NCBI RefSeq assembly: GCF_000814845.2
Contig: NZ_CP010431.2
Span: 5,678,998 to 5,742,997 of the forward strand
Source of the DNA: Pandoraea sputorum
Lineage (GTDB): Bacteria > Pseudomonadota > Gammaproteobacteria > Burkholderiales > Burkholderiaceae
DNA: 64,000 bases
Direction of reading: 5' to 3'
Shown here: piece after piece, positions 20,019-28,804 of the stretch
How positions within the stretch are numbered: the stretch's first letter is position 1
Layout of the letters: each line of letters begins with the position of its first letter
The notes under the pieces: model-generated
The model's input: only the letters and a program-made list of their open reading frames with translations
Told to the model about the DNA's origin: nothing
The model's database searches: none
Program-made: the position numbers and the translations under genes

Positions 20019-20480
20019 ATGGAATTACTCGACAACTTTGCGCGGCAGATCCTGCGTCTGCTGCAGATCGACTCGCGCCGTTCGGCGCAGGAATTGTCTG
20101 AAAACGTCGGCTTGTCGGCCACGCCTTGCTGGCGACGCATCAAGGACATGGAGCAAAGTGGCGTGATCCAACGCTACACGGTGCTGCTCGACCGGGAAAA
20201 GCTCGGCCTGCATGTGTGCGCCCTCGCCCACGTGCAACTCACGCGTCACACGGAAGGCGGTACGGAGCAGTTCGAACGCGAGATCCGCACCTGCCCCGAA
20301 GTCACCGAGTGCTACAGCACCACCGGCGAGGCGGATTACATCCTCAAGATCGTGGCGCCTGACATCAAGGCGTACGACGCCTTCTTGCACGAGCACATCT
20401 TCCGCCTTCCTGCGGTTTCTAACGTTAAAACCAGCGTTGTACTGCGTGAAATCAAGTTCGATACGAGTTTGCCCATCTGA
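20019..20480 (+). CDS. Lrp/AsnC-family regulator, divergent from the ferredoxin oxidoreductase
   Basis: 153 residues, the standard size: N-terminal helix-turn-helix (RRSAQELSENVGLSATPCWRRIKDME, the Lrp subtype with TPCWRR) and a C-terminal RAM effector domain (TECYSTTGEADYILKIVAPD). It begins 228 bases from the divergent oxidoreductase gene, so autoregulation plus control of that gene is the simplest inference. No strong Shine-Dalgarno, but the family N-terminus (MELLDNFARQIL) fixes the start. The same frame is open upstream for over 3.9 kb, antisense to the oxidoreductase, which I regard as a GC artefact. Confidence 0.94.
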   Translation: MELLDNFARQILRLLQIDSRRSAQELSENVGLSATPCWRRIKDMEQSGVIQRYTVLLDREKLGLHVCALAHVQLTRHTEGGTEQFEREIRTCPEVTECYSTTGEADYILKIVAPDIKAYDAFLHEHIFRLPAVSNVKTSVVLREIKFDTSLPI

Positions 20481-20573
20481 CTTCCGTGATTTCCGCAGGC
20501 TTTCCGCAACTTCCCATGCGTTGACATTGCGCAACATCCCCTCTTGACGGACCGGAGGATCTTCGCTAAAAAT

Positions 20574-20592
20574 GCAAATGATTCTCATTTAA
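20574..20592. promoter_or_regulatory. Fur box upstream of the haem receptor
   Basis: GCAAATGATTCTCATTTAA matches 12 of 19 positions of the Fur consensus, with both central ATGAT/TCATT half-sites intact. It lies about 190 bases before the chosen receptor start, as expected for iron repression of the haem cluster. Confidence 0.8.
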
Positions 20593-20766
20593 GTCTTTAT
20601 CCAAGCTCTTCGTCTCAAGGCCGAACATTGCGGCCGGGTGGCGTGAGATTTTTTCGCCAGCCGCGCCTGCCAGCGTGTAGTGAAGCGTCGAGAGACGCCG
20701 CTCACACGCCGATTGCCACGAGCGCTCGCCAGCCAGCAACGGGGTTTTTTGCACTGGGAGCCAGCA

Positions 20767-23223
20767 GTGAAGCAGTCGTCGAGCGGCGGGGGCCGCGCCT
20801 TTGTCATGTCCATGCGCCGGGAACACGGCGTCAACGGTTCAACCAGCGCCATGCATGGCGCAAGAACCGAAGCCTCGCGACGCCAACCGGCGTCCGAGTC
20901 ACGCCGGCGTCTGCATCCGCTCGCAGGCGCGGTGCTTGCCGCGTTCTGGCTGCCTGCCGCTTTCGCGCAACAGGCCCCGGCCGACGGGTCGGCGCAGCCC
21001 GCCAAACCCGTCCAGTCCGCCCAGACGATGCAACTCGCGCAGGCATCGCCCAACGCACCGATCCAGCTCGCCGAAGCCAATCTGCGAGAGGTGAACGTGA
21101 CGGCAACGCGCACACCGACAGCCAGCGAACGTACGCCAGCCTCGATCTCGGTCATCACCGATCAGGACATCGAGGAGCAGCAGGCGCAGGACATCAAGGA
21201 AGCGCTGCGCTACGAGCCCGGTGTGACCGTGCGTCGTGCACCGTACCGTCCGGCCTCTGCTGCTGCGAGTGGTGGTCGCGACGGTAATTCCAGCATCAAC
21301 ATCCGCGGCCTCGAAGGCAATCGCGTTGCGCTGTTCGAAGACGGCATCCGCATGCCTTCCTCGTACTCGTTCGGCCCGCTCGAAGCCGGTCGTGGCGACT
21401 ACATGGGCATGGACCTGCTGCGCCGCATCGAAATTCTGCGCGGCCCGGCATCGTCGCTGTATGGCAGCGACGGCCTGACCGGCGTCGTCAACTTCCTCAC
21501 CAAAGATCCGCAGGACCTGCTCGACGTGTTCGGCAAGTCCACCTACTTCTCGCTGCGTCCGTATTACAACTCGATGGACCGCAGCTTCGGCACGACCGCG
21601 CAGGCCGCGTGGGGTGGCGAGCAGTGGCAAGGCATGTTGATCGTGGACGGCAACAAGGGTCACGAACTCGACGGCAAGGGCTCGAACAATTCCGCGAGCA
21701 CGGCGCGCACGACGGCGAACCCGCAGGACACCAACGGCGACTCCGTCCTCGGCAAGCTCGTTTTCAAGGCCACGCCCTTCTCGACGTTCAAGCTCACGGC
21801 CGAGAACGTGCGCCGTCGCACGGATTCGGACGTGCTGTCCGCCGTCAATCCGCCCACGACGCTCGGCCTGCACACGAGCGACCGTCTGGAGCGCAACCGC
21901 GTCAGCCTCGATTACGACTTCAACGACGCCTCGCAGGCATACATCCAGAACGCACACGCGCTGGCGTACTTCCAGGACGCGAAGAACAGCCAGTACTCGT
22001 ACGAAAAACGCACGGCAGGCGACCGTACGCGCGACAACACGTACAAGGAGCGCACCGTAGGCGGCTCGCTGCAAGCCGAGAGCAACTTTGTGACGGGTCC
22101 GCTCGCGCACAAGCTGGTGTACGGCACCGATGCGAGCCTGGCCTACATCACCAGCTACCGCAACGGCACCGTGCCGGGCATGGGTGAATCGTTCCCGAAC
22201 AAGGCCTTCCCGGACACCAACTACACCCTCTTCGGCGCATTCCTTCAGGACGAAATCCGCTACGGCGCGCTGACCGTTACGCCGGGTATCCGCTACGACG
22301 CCTATTGGCTCTCGCCCAAGCAAAACGACCCGCTGTACGTCTCGCAGACGGCATCGGGCGCTCGCGTGCAGCCCACGTCGTCGAACGACTCCGCCTTCTC
22401 GCCGCGCATCGCGGTGATGTATGAGATCGCGCCGTCGCTGATTCCGTACGTGCAATACGCGCGCGGCTTCCGCACGCCGACCCCCGATCAGGTCAACAAC
22501 GGCTTCTCGAATCCGATCTTCGGCTACATGTCGATCGCGAATCCGAACCTCAAGCCAGAGACGAGCGACACCATCGAGCTGGGTTTGCGCGGCCGTCTGG
22601 CGACCACGCTCGGCCCGGTGACGTACAGCACAGCCGTGTTCGCTGGCAAGTACCGCAACTTCATCTCGCAGCAGAACATCAGCGGCTCGGGCCGTCCGAA
22701 CGATCCGCTCATCTACCAGTACGTCAACTTCAGCCGCGCCAACATTCAGGGTTGGGAAGGCCGTGCGACGTGGGCGCTCAAGGGCGGCATCACGTTGCGC
22801 ACCGCCATGGCATACACGCATGGCACGACCGAAGACAACGGCGCGGCGAGCCAGCCGCTCAACACCATCAACCCGTTCTCGATGGTTCTGGGTGTGCGCT
22901 ACGAGCCGAACAGCACTTGGTTCGCGCAGGCCGACCTGATGTTCCAGGCCGCCAAGTCGCAAAGCCAGATCGCGAAGACGTGCACGGCCGGTACGCAGCA
23001 GAACCAGAACTGCTGGGCGCCGCCGACCTCCATCGTGTTCGACTTGTCCGGCGGCTACCACATCAACAAGCACGCAACGGTGTACGCCGGGATCTACAAC
23101 GTGTTCGACCGCAAGTACTGGAACTGGTCGGACGTTCGCAACCTCGCCGACAACTCCAACGTCAAGGACGCCTATTCGGCACCGGGCCGCAGCGTGGCTG
23201 TGAGCCTGAAGCTTCAGTACTGA
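20767..23223 (+). CDS. TonB-dependent outer-membrane haem receptor
   Basis: Gated outer-membrane porin for haem, haemoglobin or a related haem source. 818 residues from a GTG with GGGAG six bases upstream; the frame is open further up and internal ATGs (20806, 20812) are alternatives. The start gives a long n-region, a hydrophobic signal core and cleavage near residue 67 (AFA-QQ). Then come the TonB box region (LREVNVTATR), the plug (about 110-220: INIRGLEGNRVALFEDG) and a beta-barrel ending in Tyr (KLQY). FRTP and NPNL boxes of haem receptors are present, but no His lies between them. First gene of the cluster hmuS-hmuT-hmuU-hmuV and preceded by a Fur box. No ECF sigma/anti-sigma pair is adjacent. 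Confidence 0.93.
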   Translation: MKQSSSGGGRAFVMSMRREHGVNGSTSAMHGARTEASRRQPASESRRRLHPLAGAVLAAFWLPAAFAQQAPADGSAQPAKPVQSAQTMQLAQASPNAPIQLAEANLREVNVTATRTPTASERTPASISVITDQDIEEQQAQDIKEALRYEPGVTVRRAPYRPASAAASGGRDGNSSINIRGLEGNRVALFEDGIRMPSSYSFGPLEAGRGDYMGMDLLRRIEILRGPASSLYGSDGLTGVVNFLTKDPQDLLDVFGKSTYFSLRPYYNSMDRSFGTTAQAAWGGEQWQGMLIVDGNKGHELDGKGSNNSASTARTTANPQDTNGDSVLGKLVFKATPFSTFKLTAENVRRRTDSDVLSAVNPPTTLGLHTSDRLERNRVSLDYDFNDASQAYIQNAHALAYFQDAKNSQYSYEKRTAGDRTRDNTYKERTVGGSLQAESNFVTGPLAHKLVYGTDASLAYITSYRNGTVPGMGESFPNKAFPDTNYTLFGAFLQDEIRYGALTVTPGIRYDAYWLSPKQNDPLYVSQTASGARVQPTSSNDSAFSPRIAVMYEIAPSLIPYVQYARGFRTPTPDQVNNGFSNPIFGYMSIANPNLKPETSDTIELGLRGRLATTLGPVTYSTAVFAGKYRNFISQQNISGSGRPNDPLIYQYVNFSRANIQGWEGRATWALKGGITLRTAMAYTHGTTEDNGAASQPLNTINPFSMVLGVRYEPNSTWFAQADLMFQAAKSQSQIAKTCTAGTQQNQNCWAPPTSIVFDLSGGYHINKHATVYAGIYNVFDRKYWNWSDVRNLADNSNVKDAYSAPGRSVAVSLKLQY

Positions 23224-23342
23224 TCCTTCGGGATCGGTCGCCAGAACCGCGCCGACGCAAGCAGCTCGACGTCTGAGCTTCGCCCGTCGGCGCATGCCAG
23301 CCATCCGCTATCGCCAGCAAACACGCTATTCAAGGACTCGCC

Positions 23343-24452
23343 ATGATGAACGCTCAAAACGCCACCTCCACCGCCCGCCCGGCATTCCCCGCGCTCGCCG
23401 ACGTCACCCGTCTGCGCAGCGAATTCCAACGAGTGAAGACGGAACAGAACCTGCGCGATCGCGACGCCGCCGCCGCGCTCGGTGTGTCCGAAGGGGAAAC
23501 GGTCGCGGCATTCGTCGGCGAGCACGTCGTGCGCCTGCGTCCGGAATTCGTCGAGATTGTCGAGGCGCTGCCCGCGCTCGGACGCGTCATGGCCCTCACG
23601 CGCAACAACGCCGCTGTCCACGAGAAGGACGGTCAGTACGAAAAGCTCTCGCATCAGGGCACCATCGGTCTGGGGCTGGGCAAAGACCTCGACCTGCGCA
23701 TCTTCTATCACCAGTGGGCCCACGGTTACGCGGTCGAAACACCGGCGGAAAACGGCCCGCGGCGCTCGCTGCAATTCTTCGACAACTCGGGCACCGCCGT
23801 GCACAAGATGTTCCTGCGCGATCACAGCGACGTCGCCGCCTTTGAAGCGCTCGTCGCCCGTTTCCGCGCCGACGATCAGACGCCGGGTCAGCATGTTGTC
23901 GCTGCCGACGCCCCGAAGGCCGAAACCCCCGACGCCGACATCGATGCCGACGCTTTCCAGCGCGACTGGCTTGCGATGACCGATACGCACCAATTCTTCG
24001 ACATGCTCAAGCGTCACGGTGTGTCGCGCGCGCAGGCACTGCGTCTCGCGCCCGCCGGTCACGCGCAGCGCGTGTCGTCCGCCTCCGTGCGTACGCTGCT
24101 CGAAGACGCCGCCGGAACCGATCTGCCGATCATGGTGTTCGTCGGCAATGCGGGCATGATCCAGATCCACACCGGCCCGGTGGAGAACATTCGCATGATG
24201 GGTCCGTGGGTCAACATCCTCGATCCGGGCTTCAATCTGCACCTGCGCGAAGATCTCGTCGACACCGCGTGGATCGTGCGCAAGCCGACGGCGGACGGCA
24301 TCGTCTCGTCGCTCGAACTGCTCGACGCCTCGGGCATGGTGATCGCCATGTTCTTCGGTGAACGCAAGCCGGGTCAGGCAGAACGCGAAGACTGGCGCGC
24401 GACGCTGGTGCGCGTGGAGGGTTCGCAAGGGGTGACGGAGGCGTCAGCGTGA
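23343..24452 (+). CDS. hmuS: Haem-degrading / haem-trafficking factor HmuS
   Basis: Cytoplasmic HemS/HmuS/ChuS-family protein that takes haem from the importer and degrades or buffers it. 369 residues with the typical duplicated fold: first repeat about 25-180 (LRDRDAAAALGVSEGE, then a QGTIGLGLG segment), second about 210-365 (RDWLAMTDTHQFF, NPWVNILDPGF-like segment WVNILDPGFNLHLRED). AAGGACTCGCC precedes the double ATG. It lies 119 bases after the receptor gene and its TGA overlaps the GTG of hmuT (GTGA). Confidence 0.94.
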   Translation: MMNAQNATSTARPAFPALADVTRLRSEFQRVKTEQNLRDRDAAAALGVSEGETVAAFVGEHVVRLRPEFVEIVEALPALGRVMALTRNNAAVHEKDGQYEKLSHQGTIGLGLGKDLDLRIFYHQWAHGYAVETPAENGPRRSLQFFDNSGTAVHKMFLRDHSDVAAFEALVARFRADDQTPGQHVVAADAPKAETPDADIDADAFQRDWLAMTDTHQFFDMLKRHGVSRAQALRLAPAGHAQRVSSASVRTLLEDAAGTDLPIMVFVGNAGMIQIHTGPVENIRMMGPWVNILDPGFNLHLREDLVDTAWIVRKPTADGIVSSLELLDASGMVIAMFFGERKPGQAEREDWRATLVRVEGSQGVTEASA

Positions 24453-25396
24453 ACAAAGCTAACGACGCACGCGACGCGCTTCGCATCTCGCGTCGCACCC
24501 TGCTCGGCGGTGGTGCGACGCTCGCCGCCAGTGCATGGCTCGGCACGCTGCTCCCGCACGCCCTCGTGGGCGAAGCGCATGCGGCGACGGATGCATCCGT
24601 CGCCAAGGACGGACCGAAGCGCGTGATCGTCGCCGGTGGCGCGCTGACGGAAATCGTCTATGCCCTCGGCGCGCAGAATCGCGTGATCGCCAACGATCTG
24701 ACGAGCCTGTATCCGGAAGCGGCGTCCAAGCTGCCCAAGATCGGCTACCTGCGCACGCTCTCGGCCGAGGGTGTGCTCTCGCTGCATCCCGATCTGTTGC
24801 TCGCGGGTGCCGAAGCCGGGCCGCCCAACGTGCTGTCGCAGATCGCCGCCGCAGGCGTTCCCGTGCAGCACTTCAAGCACGGTTATACGGCCGAGCTGGT
24901 GCGCGAGAACATTCGCGGTGTCGCGAACGCGATGAAGCTGAACGATGACGGCGTGCGCGTAGCAGGCCGTTTCATGTCCGACTGGATTCAGGCGCGTGGC
25001 AAGATCGAGGAGATGTACGGCATTCAGAAACGTCCGCGTGTGCTGTTCATCCTCGGTCATACGGGCAATCAAGTGATGGTCGCGGGGCAGGACACCGCCG
25101 CCGATGCGATGCTGGCTTACGCCGGTGCCGAGAACGCGCTGCGCGGGTTCAACGGCTACCGTCCACTGACCGCCGAAGCCGCGGTCGCGGCGCAGCCTGA
25201 CGTGCTGCTCACGACCACGACGGGACCATCGCCCGCCGACCCGGCCGCCACGCTGCTCGCGCAGCCGGGACTCGCCAACACACCAGCGGGGCGCGCCAGA
25301 CGCGTCGTCAGTTTCGACGCCCTGTATCTGCTCGGCTTCGGCCCGCGTCTACCGCAGGCGGTCGCCGAGCTTGCCAGGCGCGTGCATACCGCCTGA
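24449..25396 (+). CDS. hmuT: Periplasmic haem-binding protein HmuT, probably Tat-exported
   Basis: Haem-binding lipid-free periplasmic component feeding HmuUV. 315 residues from a GTG overlapping the hmuS stop. The N-terminus has SRRTLLGGGATLAAS, a twin-arginine motif followed by a hydrophobic stretch and a cleavage site near GEAHA; Tat export is the inference. The mature protein follows the class III binding-protein fold (KRVIVAGGALTEIVYALG, RVIANDLTSLYPE, IGYLRTLSAEGVLSLHPDLLLA). The context between hmuS and the FecCD permease fixes the assignment. Confidence 0.93.
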   Translation: MNKANDARDALRISRRTLLGGGATLAASAWLGTLLPHALVGEAHAATDASVAKDGPKRVIVAGGALTEIVYALGAQNRVIANDLTSLYPEAASKLPKIGYLRTLSAEGVLSLHPDLLLAGAEAGPPNVLSQIAAAGVPVQHFKHGYTAELVRENIRGVANAMKLNDDGVRVAGRFMSDWIQARGKIEEMYGIQKRPRVLFILGHTGNQVMVAGQDTAADAMLAYAGAENALRGFNGYRPLTAEAAVAAQPDVLLTTTTGPSPADPAATLLAQPGLANTPAGRARRVVSFDALYLLGFGPRLPQAVAELARRVHTA

Positions 25397-25509
25397 GGTC
25401 GCTGCGTGAGCGTGGCGTGACATTGCGAGCGACTTCGCGGCGTCACGTCAATTCCCGTCCGCCGGCCCCGAACCCGTCATTCGCCAGCCACTCGCCAGTC
25501 ATCGTTGCC

Positions 25510-26682
25510 ATGTCAGCCGCTCCTCCGATTCCGAAGCCCGCGTCGTCAAGTTCGTCCAGCGCGTCCAGCCGCAGCCGCGCTGCGACGCTCAACGCCTCGA
25601 CCGACCGTCCTGAGGTGCTGCGCCACACCGGCGCTGCACGTCGGCGTCCGCCGCGCTGGATCGTCATGACGGTACTCGTCGCCCTGCTCGCCGCCGCCGT
25701 GCTGGCCGCGTTGTGTGGCGGCGCGTATCGCATCGCTCCCGCCGACGCCATCACCGCCCTATTCCGTGGTGCGACGGGCGACTTTGCGCAGGATCAGGCG
25801 CGCAACGTGATGTTGCAGATCCGTTTGCCCCGCATCGTGCTGGGCGTGCTGGTCGGCGCGGGCTTCGGCGCGGCCGGTGCCGCGTTGCAAGCGCTCTTCC
25901 GTAATCCGCTGGCCGACCCGGGGCTGATCGGTGTGGCGAGCGGCGCGGCGCTCGGTGCCGCCGGCGTGATCGTGCTCGGCGCGGTGCTGCTGCCTGCCGC
26001 GCTCGCGGCGTCGCTCGGCTTGTGGATGCTGCCGCTGGCGGCGTTCGTAGGCGCGCTGGGGGTCACGGCACTCGTCTATCGTCTGGCCGCCGGACGCGGC
26101 CGTCTCGCCCTGCCTTTGCTGCTACTCGCAGGTATCGCAATCAATGCCGTCTCGGGAGCCGCCATCGGCTTGCTGACGTATCTCGCGAACGATACGCAAT
26201 TGCGCACGCTCACCTTCTGGACGCTGGGCAGTCTCGGCGGCGCGCAATGGTCGATGCTCGCGGTGATCGTGTGGCCGGTCGCGCTGGGCATCGTCGCCCT
26301 CGCCTCGCAGTGCCGTTCGCTCAATGCGCTGCTGCTCGGGGAAGCCGAAGCGCTGCACCTCGGCGTGGCGGTGCAATCGGTCAAGCGACGGGTGATGGTG
26401 GCGTGCGCGTTGTGCGTGGGCGCATTGGTGGCGTCGAGCGGCATGATTGGTTTCATCGGGCTGATCGCACCGCACATCGTGCGTCTGGTGGTCGGCCCGG
26501 ACCCGCGCGCCGTGCTGCCTGCTGCGGCCCTCTTCGGCGCGATTCTGACGTTGCTCGCGGACCTCGTGGCCCGCACGTGGGTCGCGCCCGCCGAATTACC
26601 GCTGGGCATTCTGACGGCGCTGCTCGGCGCCCCCTTCTTCCTCATGCTGCTGTGGCGACGCCGCGGGCAGTTCGGTTTGTAA
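25510..26682 (+). CDS. hmuU: Haem ABC transporter permease HmuU (FecCD family)
   Basis: Inner-membrane permease of the haem importer. 390 residues from ATG 25510; the frame is also open from a GTG at 25417, and neither start has a strong ribosome site. After a Ser-rich cytoplasmic leader of about 55 residues there are about ten membrane helices with FecCD hallmarks: IRLPRIVLGVLVGAGFGAAG, LADPGLIGVASGAALGA, and GMIGFIGLIAPHIVRLVVG near the C-terminus. The long Ser/Ala/Arg N-terminal leader is unusual and may partly reflect a start set too far upstream. Confidence 0.93.
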   Translation: MSAAPPIPKPASSSSSSASSRSRAATLNASTDRPEVLRHTGAARRRPPRWIVMTVLVALLAAAVLAALCGGAYRIAPADAITALFRGATGDFAQDQARNVMLQIRLPRIVLGVLVGAGFGAAGAALQALFRNPLADPGLIGVASGAALGAAGVIVLGAVLLPAALAASLGLWMLPLAAFVGALGVTALVYRLAAGRGRLALPLLLLAGIAINAVSGAAIGLLTYLANDTQLRTLTFWTLGSLGGAQWSMLAVIVWPVALGIVALASQCRSLNALLLGEAEALHLGVAVQSVKRRVMVACALCVGALVASSGMIGFIGLIAPHIVRLVVGPDPRAVLPAAALFGAILTLLADLVARTWVAPAELPLGILTALLGAPFFLMLLWRRRGQFGL

Positions 26683-26766
26683 CGGGCCGCTTGCGCTCAC
26701 CAGACGACCACAGCCGCAACCCCAGCCTCTACCGACCGAGACATCAGCCAACATCAGGACATCGCC

Positions 26767-27609
26767 ATGCTCAGTGCCTACGATCTCACCATCGCCCACT
26801 CCGAGTCGCCCGTGCTCGACGGTCTTTCGCTCGACGTCCGTCCCGGGGAGTTGCTTGTGTTGCTCGGCCGGAACGGCGCGGGCAAGAGCACTCTGCTCAA
26901 GGCGCTGGCGGGCGAGCCGTTGCCGCCGCGCACGCACATGAGCGGCGCGATCACGCTCAACGGTGCGCTGCTCTCGCAATACTCGACGGCGGCGCTGGCG
27001 CGTCTGCGCGCCGTGCTGCCACAAACAGCCCAGTTGTCGTTTCCGTTTAGTGCACTGGAGATCGTGACGATGGGACGTCTGCCGTTTCCGAAGGCGAGCC
27101 GTAGCGACACGAAGATTGCCGCACTCGCCCTCGAACAGGCCGGTGCGCTGTCGCTGATCCATCGCGACGTGATGACGCTCTCAGGCGGGGAGTGGGCGCG
27201 TGTGCAGTTCGCGCGAGTACTCGCGCAGTTGTGGCCGGACAGTCCCACCGAGAGCACGTCGGCCCCGTCGGTGCCGCGCTACCTGTTGCTCGACGAACCG
27301 ACGGCGGCGCTCGACCTCGCCCATCAGCATCATCTGCTGTCGCTCACGCGAACGTTGGCAAAGTCGTGGGGATTCGGTGCGATGGCCATCGTGCACGACG
27401 TGAACCTCGCGGCGCGTCACGCCGACCGTATGGCGTTGCTTGCCGACGGACGCATTCTCGCCACCGGCACGCCGCATGAAGTGATGCGTGCCGATCTGAT
27501 CGAAACGACGCTGGGCCTGCCGGTGCATGTGATTACACCGGAGACGGCAGCGGGATACCCGGTGCCGACGGGGGCATCCGCTGGCGTGCCGTTCGCGTTG
27601 CCCGCCTAG
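26767..27609 (+). CDS. hmuV: Haem ABC transporter ATPase HmuV
   Basis: ATPase driving haem import through HmuU, 280 residues. Walker A GRNGAGKSTL is near residues 35-44, signature LSGGEWARVQFARVL near 140, Walker B YLLLDEPTAALD near 178, H-loop in AIVHDVNLAARHAD. CAGGACATCGCC precedes the ATG. Last gene of the rightward haem cluster, ending 16 bases from a convergent gene. Together with the receptor, HmuS, HmuT and HmuU it completes a haem-uptake pathway; TonB/ExbBD must be encoded elsewhere. Confidence 0.95.
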   Translation: MLSAYDLTIAHSESPVLDGLSLDVRPGELLVLLGRNGAGKSTLLKALAGEPLPPRTHMSGAITLNGALLSQYSTAALARLRAVLPQTAQLSFPFSALEIVTMGRLPFPKASRSDTKIAALALEQAGALSLIHRDVMTLSGGEWARVQFARVLAQLWPDSPTESTSAPSVPRYLLLDEPTAALDLAHQHHLLSLTRTLAKSWGFGAMAIVHDVNLAARHADRMALLADGRILATGTPHEVMRADLIETTLGLPVHVITPETAAGYPVPTGASAGVPFALPA

Positions 27610-27625
27610 TGGCCCGCCGAATGGC

Positions 27626-28597
27626 CTAGGCGGCGGGCACACCATCCTTCGCAAGATTCGCGCGCGCACACAGCACTGCCGCGAGATCCCACAGCGCATA
27701 GCCCACGCTCTTGAAGAGCACCGGCCCGCTCGATCGGAAACGGTCGGGTGTGATGATGGCGTCCATCAAGGGCGCGGCGCGTCCCCAGTCGATGGCGGCG
27801 TGCAGCAGATCGCCCGCCTCGTGCTTCACTTCCCACGTATCGACCACCAGCGTGCCGCGCACGGCAGCGTCGCGGCATAGCTGCGGCGGCAACTCGCGCA
27901 TGTCCGGGCGAAACGCACCTACGCCCGCCACGAAAATGTCGTCACGCCAGCGCGTCACGTCGCTGTCCGGCAGCACCGGTTCGCTGCTGGTCGTCGCCGT
28001 GATCACGATGCTGACGGTATTGAGTACAGGCTCGATGGCATCGACCACCGTAGCTTCCACACCGAGCGTCGCGGCGTGATCGGCCAGCGCGTGCGCGCGC
28101 TCCGGACTGCGCGAGAAGATCATGAAATGACGCGTACCCATGCCCGCCGCGAAAGCCTCCAGATGCGCCCTCGCCTGCACGCCCGCACCGACGATCAGCA
28201 CCGGCCCCTTCGGACGCGGCGCAAACTTTCTCGCAGCAAAGAGCGTAACGGCGGCAGTACGGCGCCCGGTGACGGTCGGTCCGTCGAGCAACATTTGCCG
28301 CTCGCCCGTGTGCGGGTCGAACACCATCACCTCGCCGATGATCGACGGCTTGCCCGCACGGCAATTCTCGGGATGCACGGTGATGTGCTTGGTCATCGCG
28401 ACATCCCGATTGACGGCAGGCATCACCAGCAGCACACCGGTGCGGCGGCCGCGTTCGGGTTCGGTCAGGGGAAAGTGCAGACGCTCCGGGGCGCGCGCGG
28501 TGCCCGAGCGCATCTCCATGAGCATGGCCTCGATGCCATCGGCCAATTGAGGATAGGGCAACAACTGCGCGGTTTGATGCGCATCCAGCGTGATCAT
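27626..28597 (-). CDS. Ornithine cyclodeaminase / mu-crystallin family protein
   Basis: 323 residues, NAD(P)-binding Rossmann protein of the OCD/CRYM superfamily. The nucleotide site is VLIVGAGVQARAHLEAFAAG, followed by FMIFSRSPERA; TKHITVHPEN and the GPTVTGRRTAA region match the substrate side. Members act as ornithine cyclodeaminase, alanine dehydrogenase, or Pyr2C/Pip2C (cyclic ketimine) reductase; the last is frequent in Burkholderiales, but I cannot decide. Start MITLDAH chosen because GGAGACAATCG precedes it. Convergent with hmuV; no operon partner. Confidence 0.9.
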   Translation of the reverse strand: MITLDAHQTAQLLPYPQLADGIEAMLMEMRSGTARAPERLHFPLTEPERGRRTGVLLVMPAVNRDVAMTKHITVHPENCRAGKPSIIGEVMVFDPHTGERQMLLDGPTVTGRRTAAVTLFAARKFAPRPKGPVLIVGAGVQARAHLEAFAAGMGTRHFMIFSRSPERAHALADHAATLGVEATVVDAIEPVLNTVSIVITATTSSEPVLPDSDVTRWRDDIFVAGVGAFRPDMRELPPQLCRDAAVRGTLVVDTWEVKHEAGDLLHAAIDWGRAAPLMDAIITPDRFRSSGPVLFKSVGYALWDLAAVLCARANLAKDGVPAA

Positions 28598-28804
28598 CGA
28601 TTGTCTCCGCTTCGGGGCGTACGCCTTCGGGCGGCGGAGTTTGCACTCGTCGTCGTCACATTGCGTCACGCTTTGCCAAGTCTGATTTCAGTGTAGCGCG
28701 CATCGCGTGAACGCGTCTGCCACATCAAAATTTAATCGTGACATTTCGTATCGTCACGACGCGTCAGACCGTTGCGGCGTCGATGCGTCATCGCGCACAT
28801 GCGC

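Noticed and set aside
20899..23304. 800-codon open frame antisense to the haem receptor
   Set aside because: Low-complexity Arg/Val/Ala shadow sequence opposite a well-supported receptor gene.
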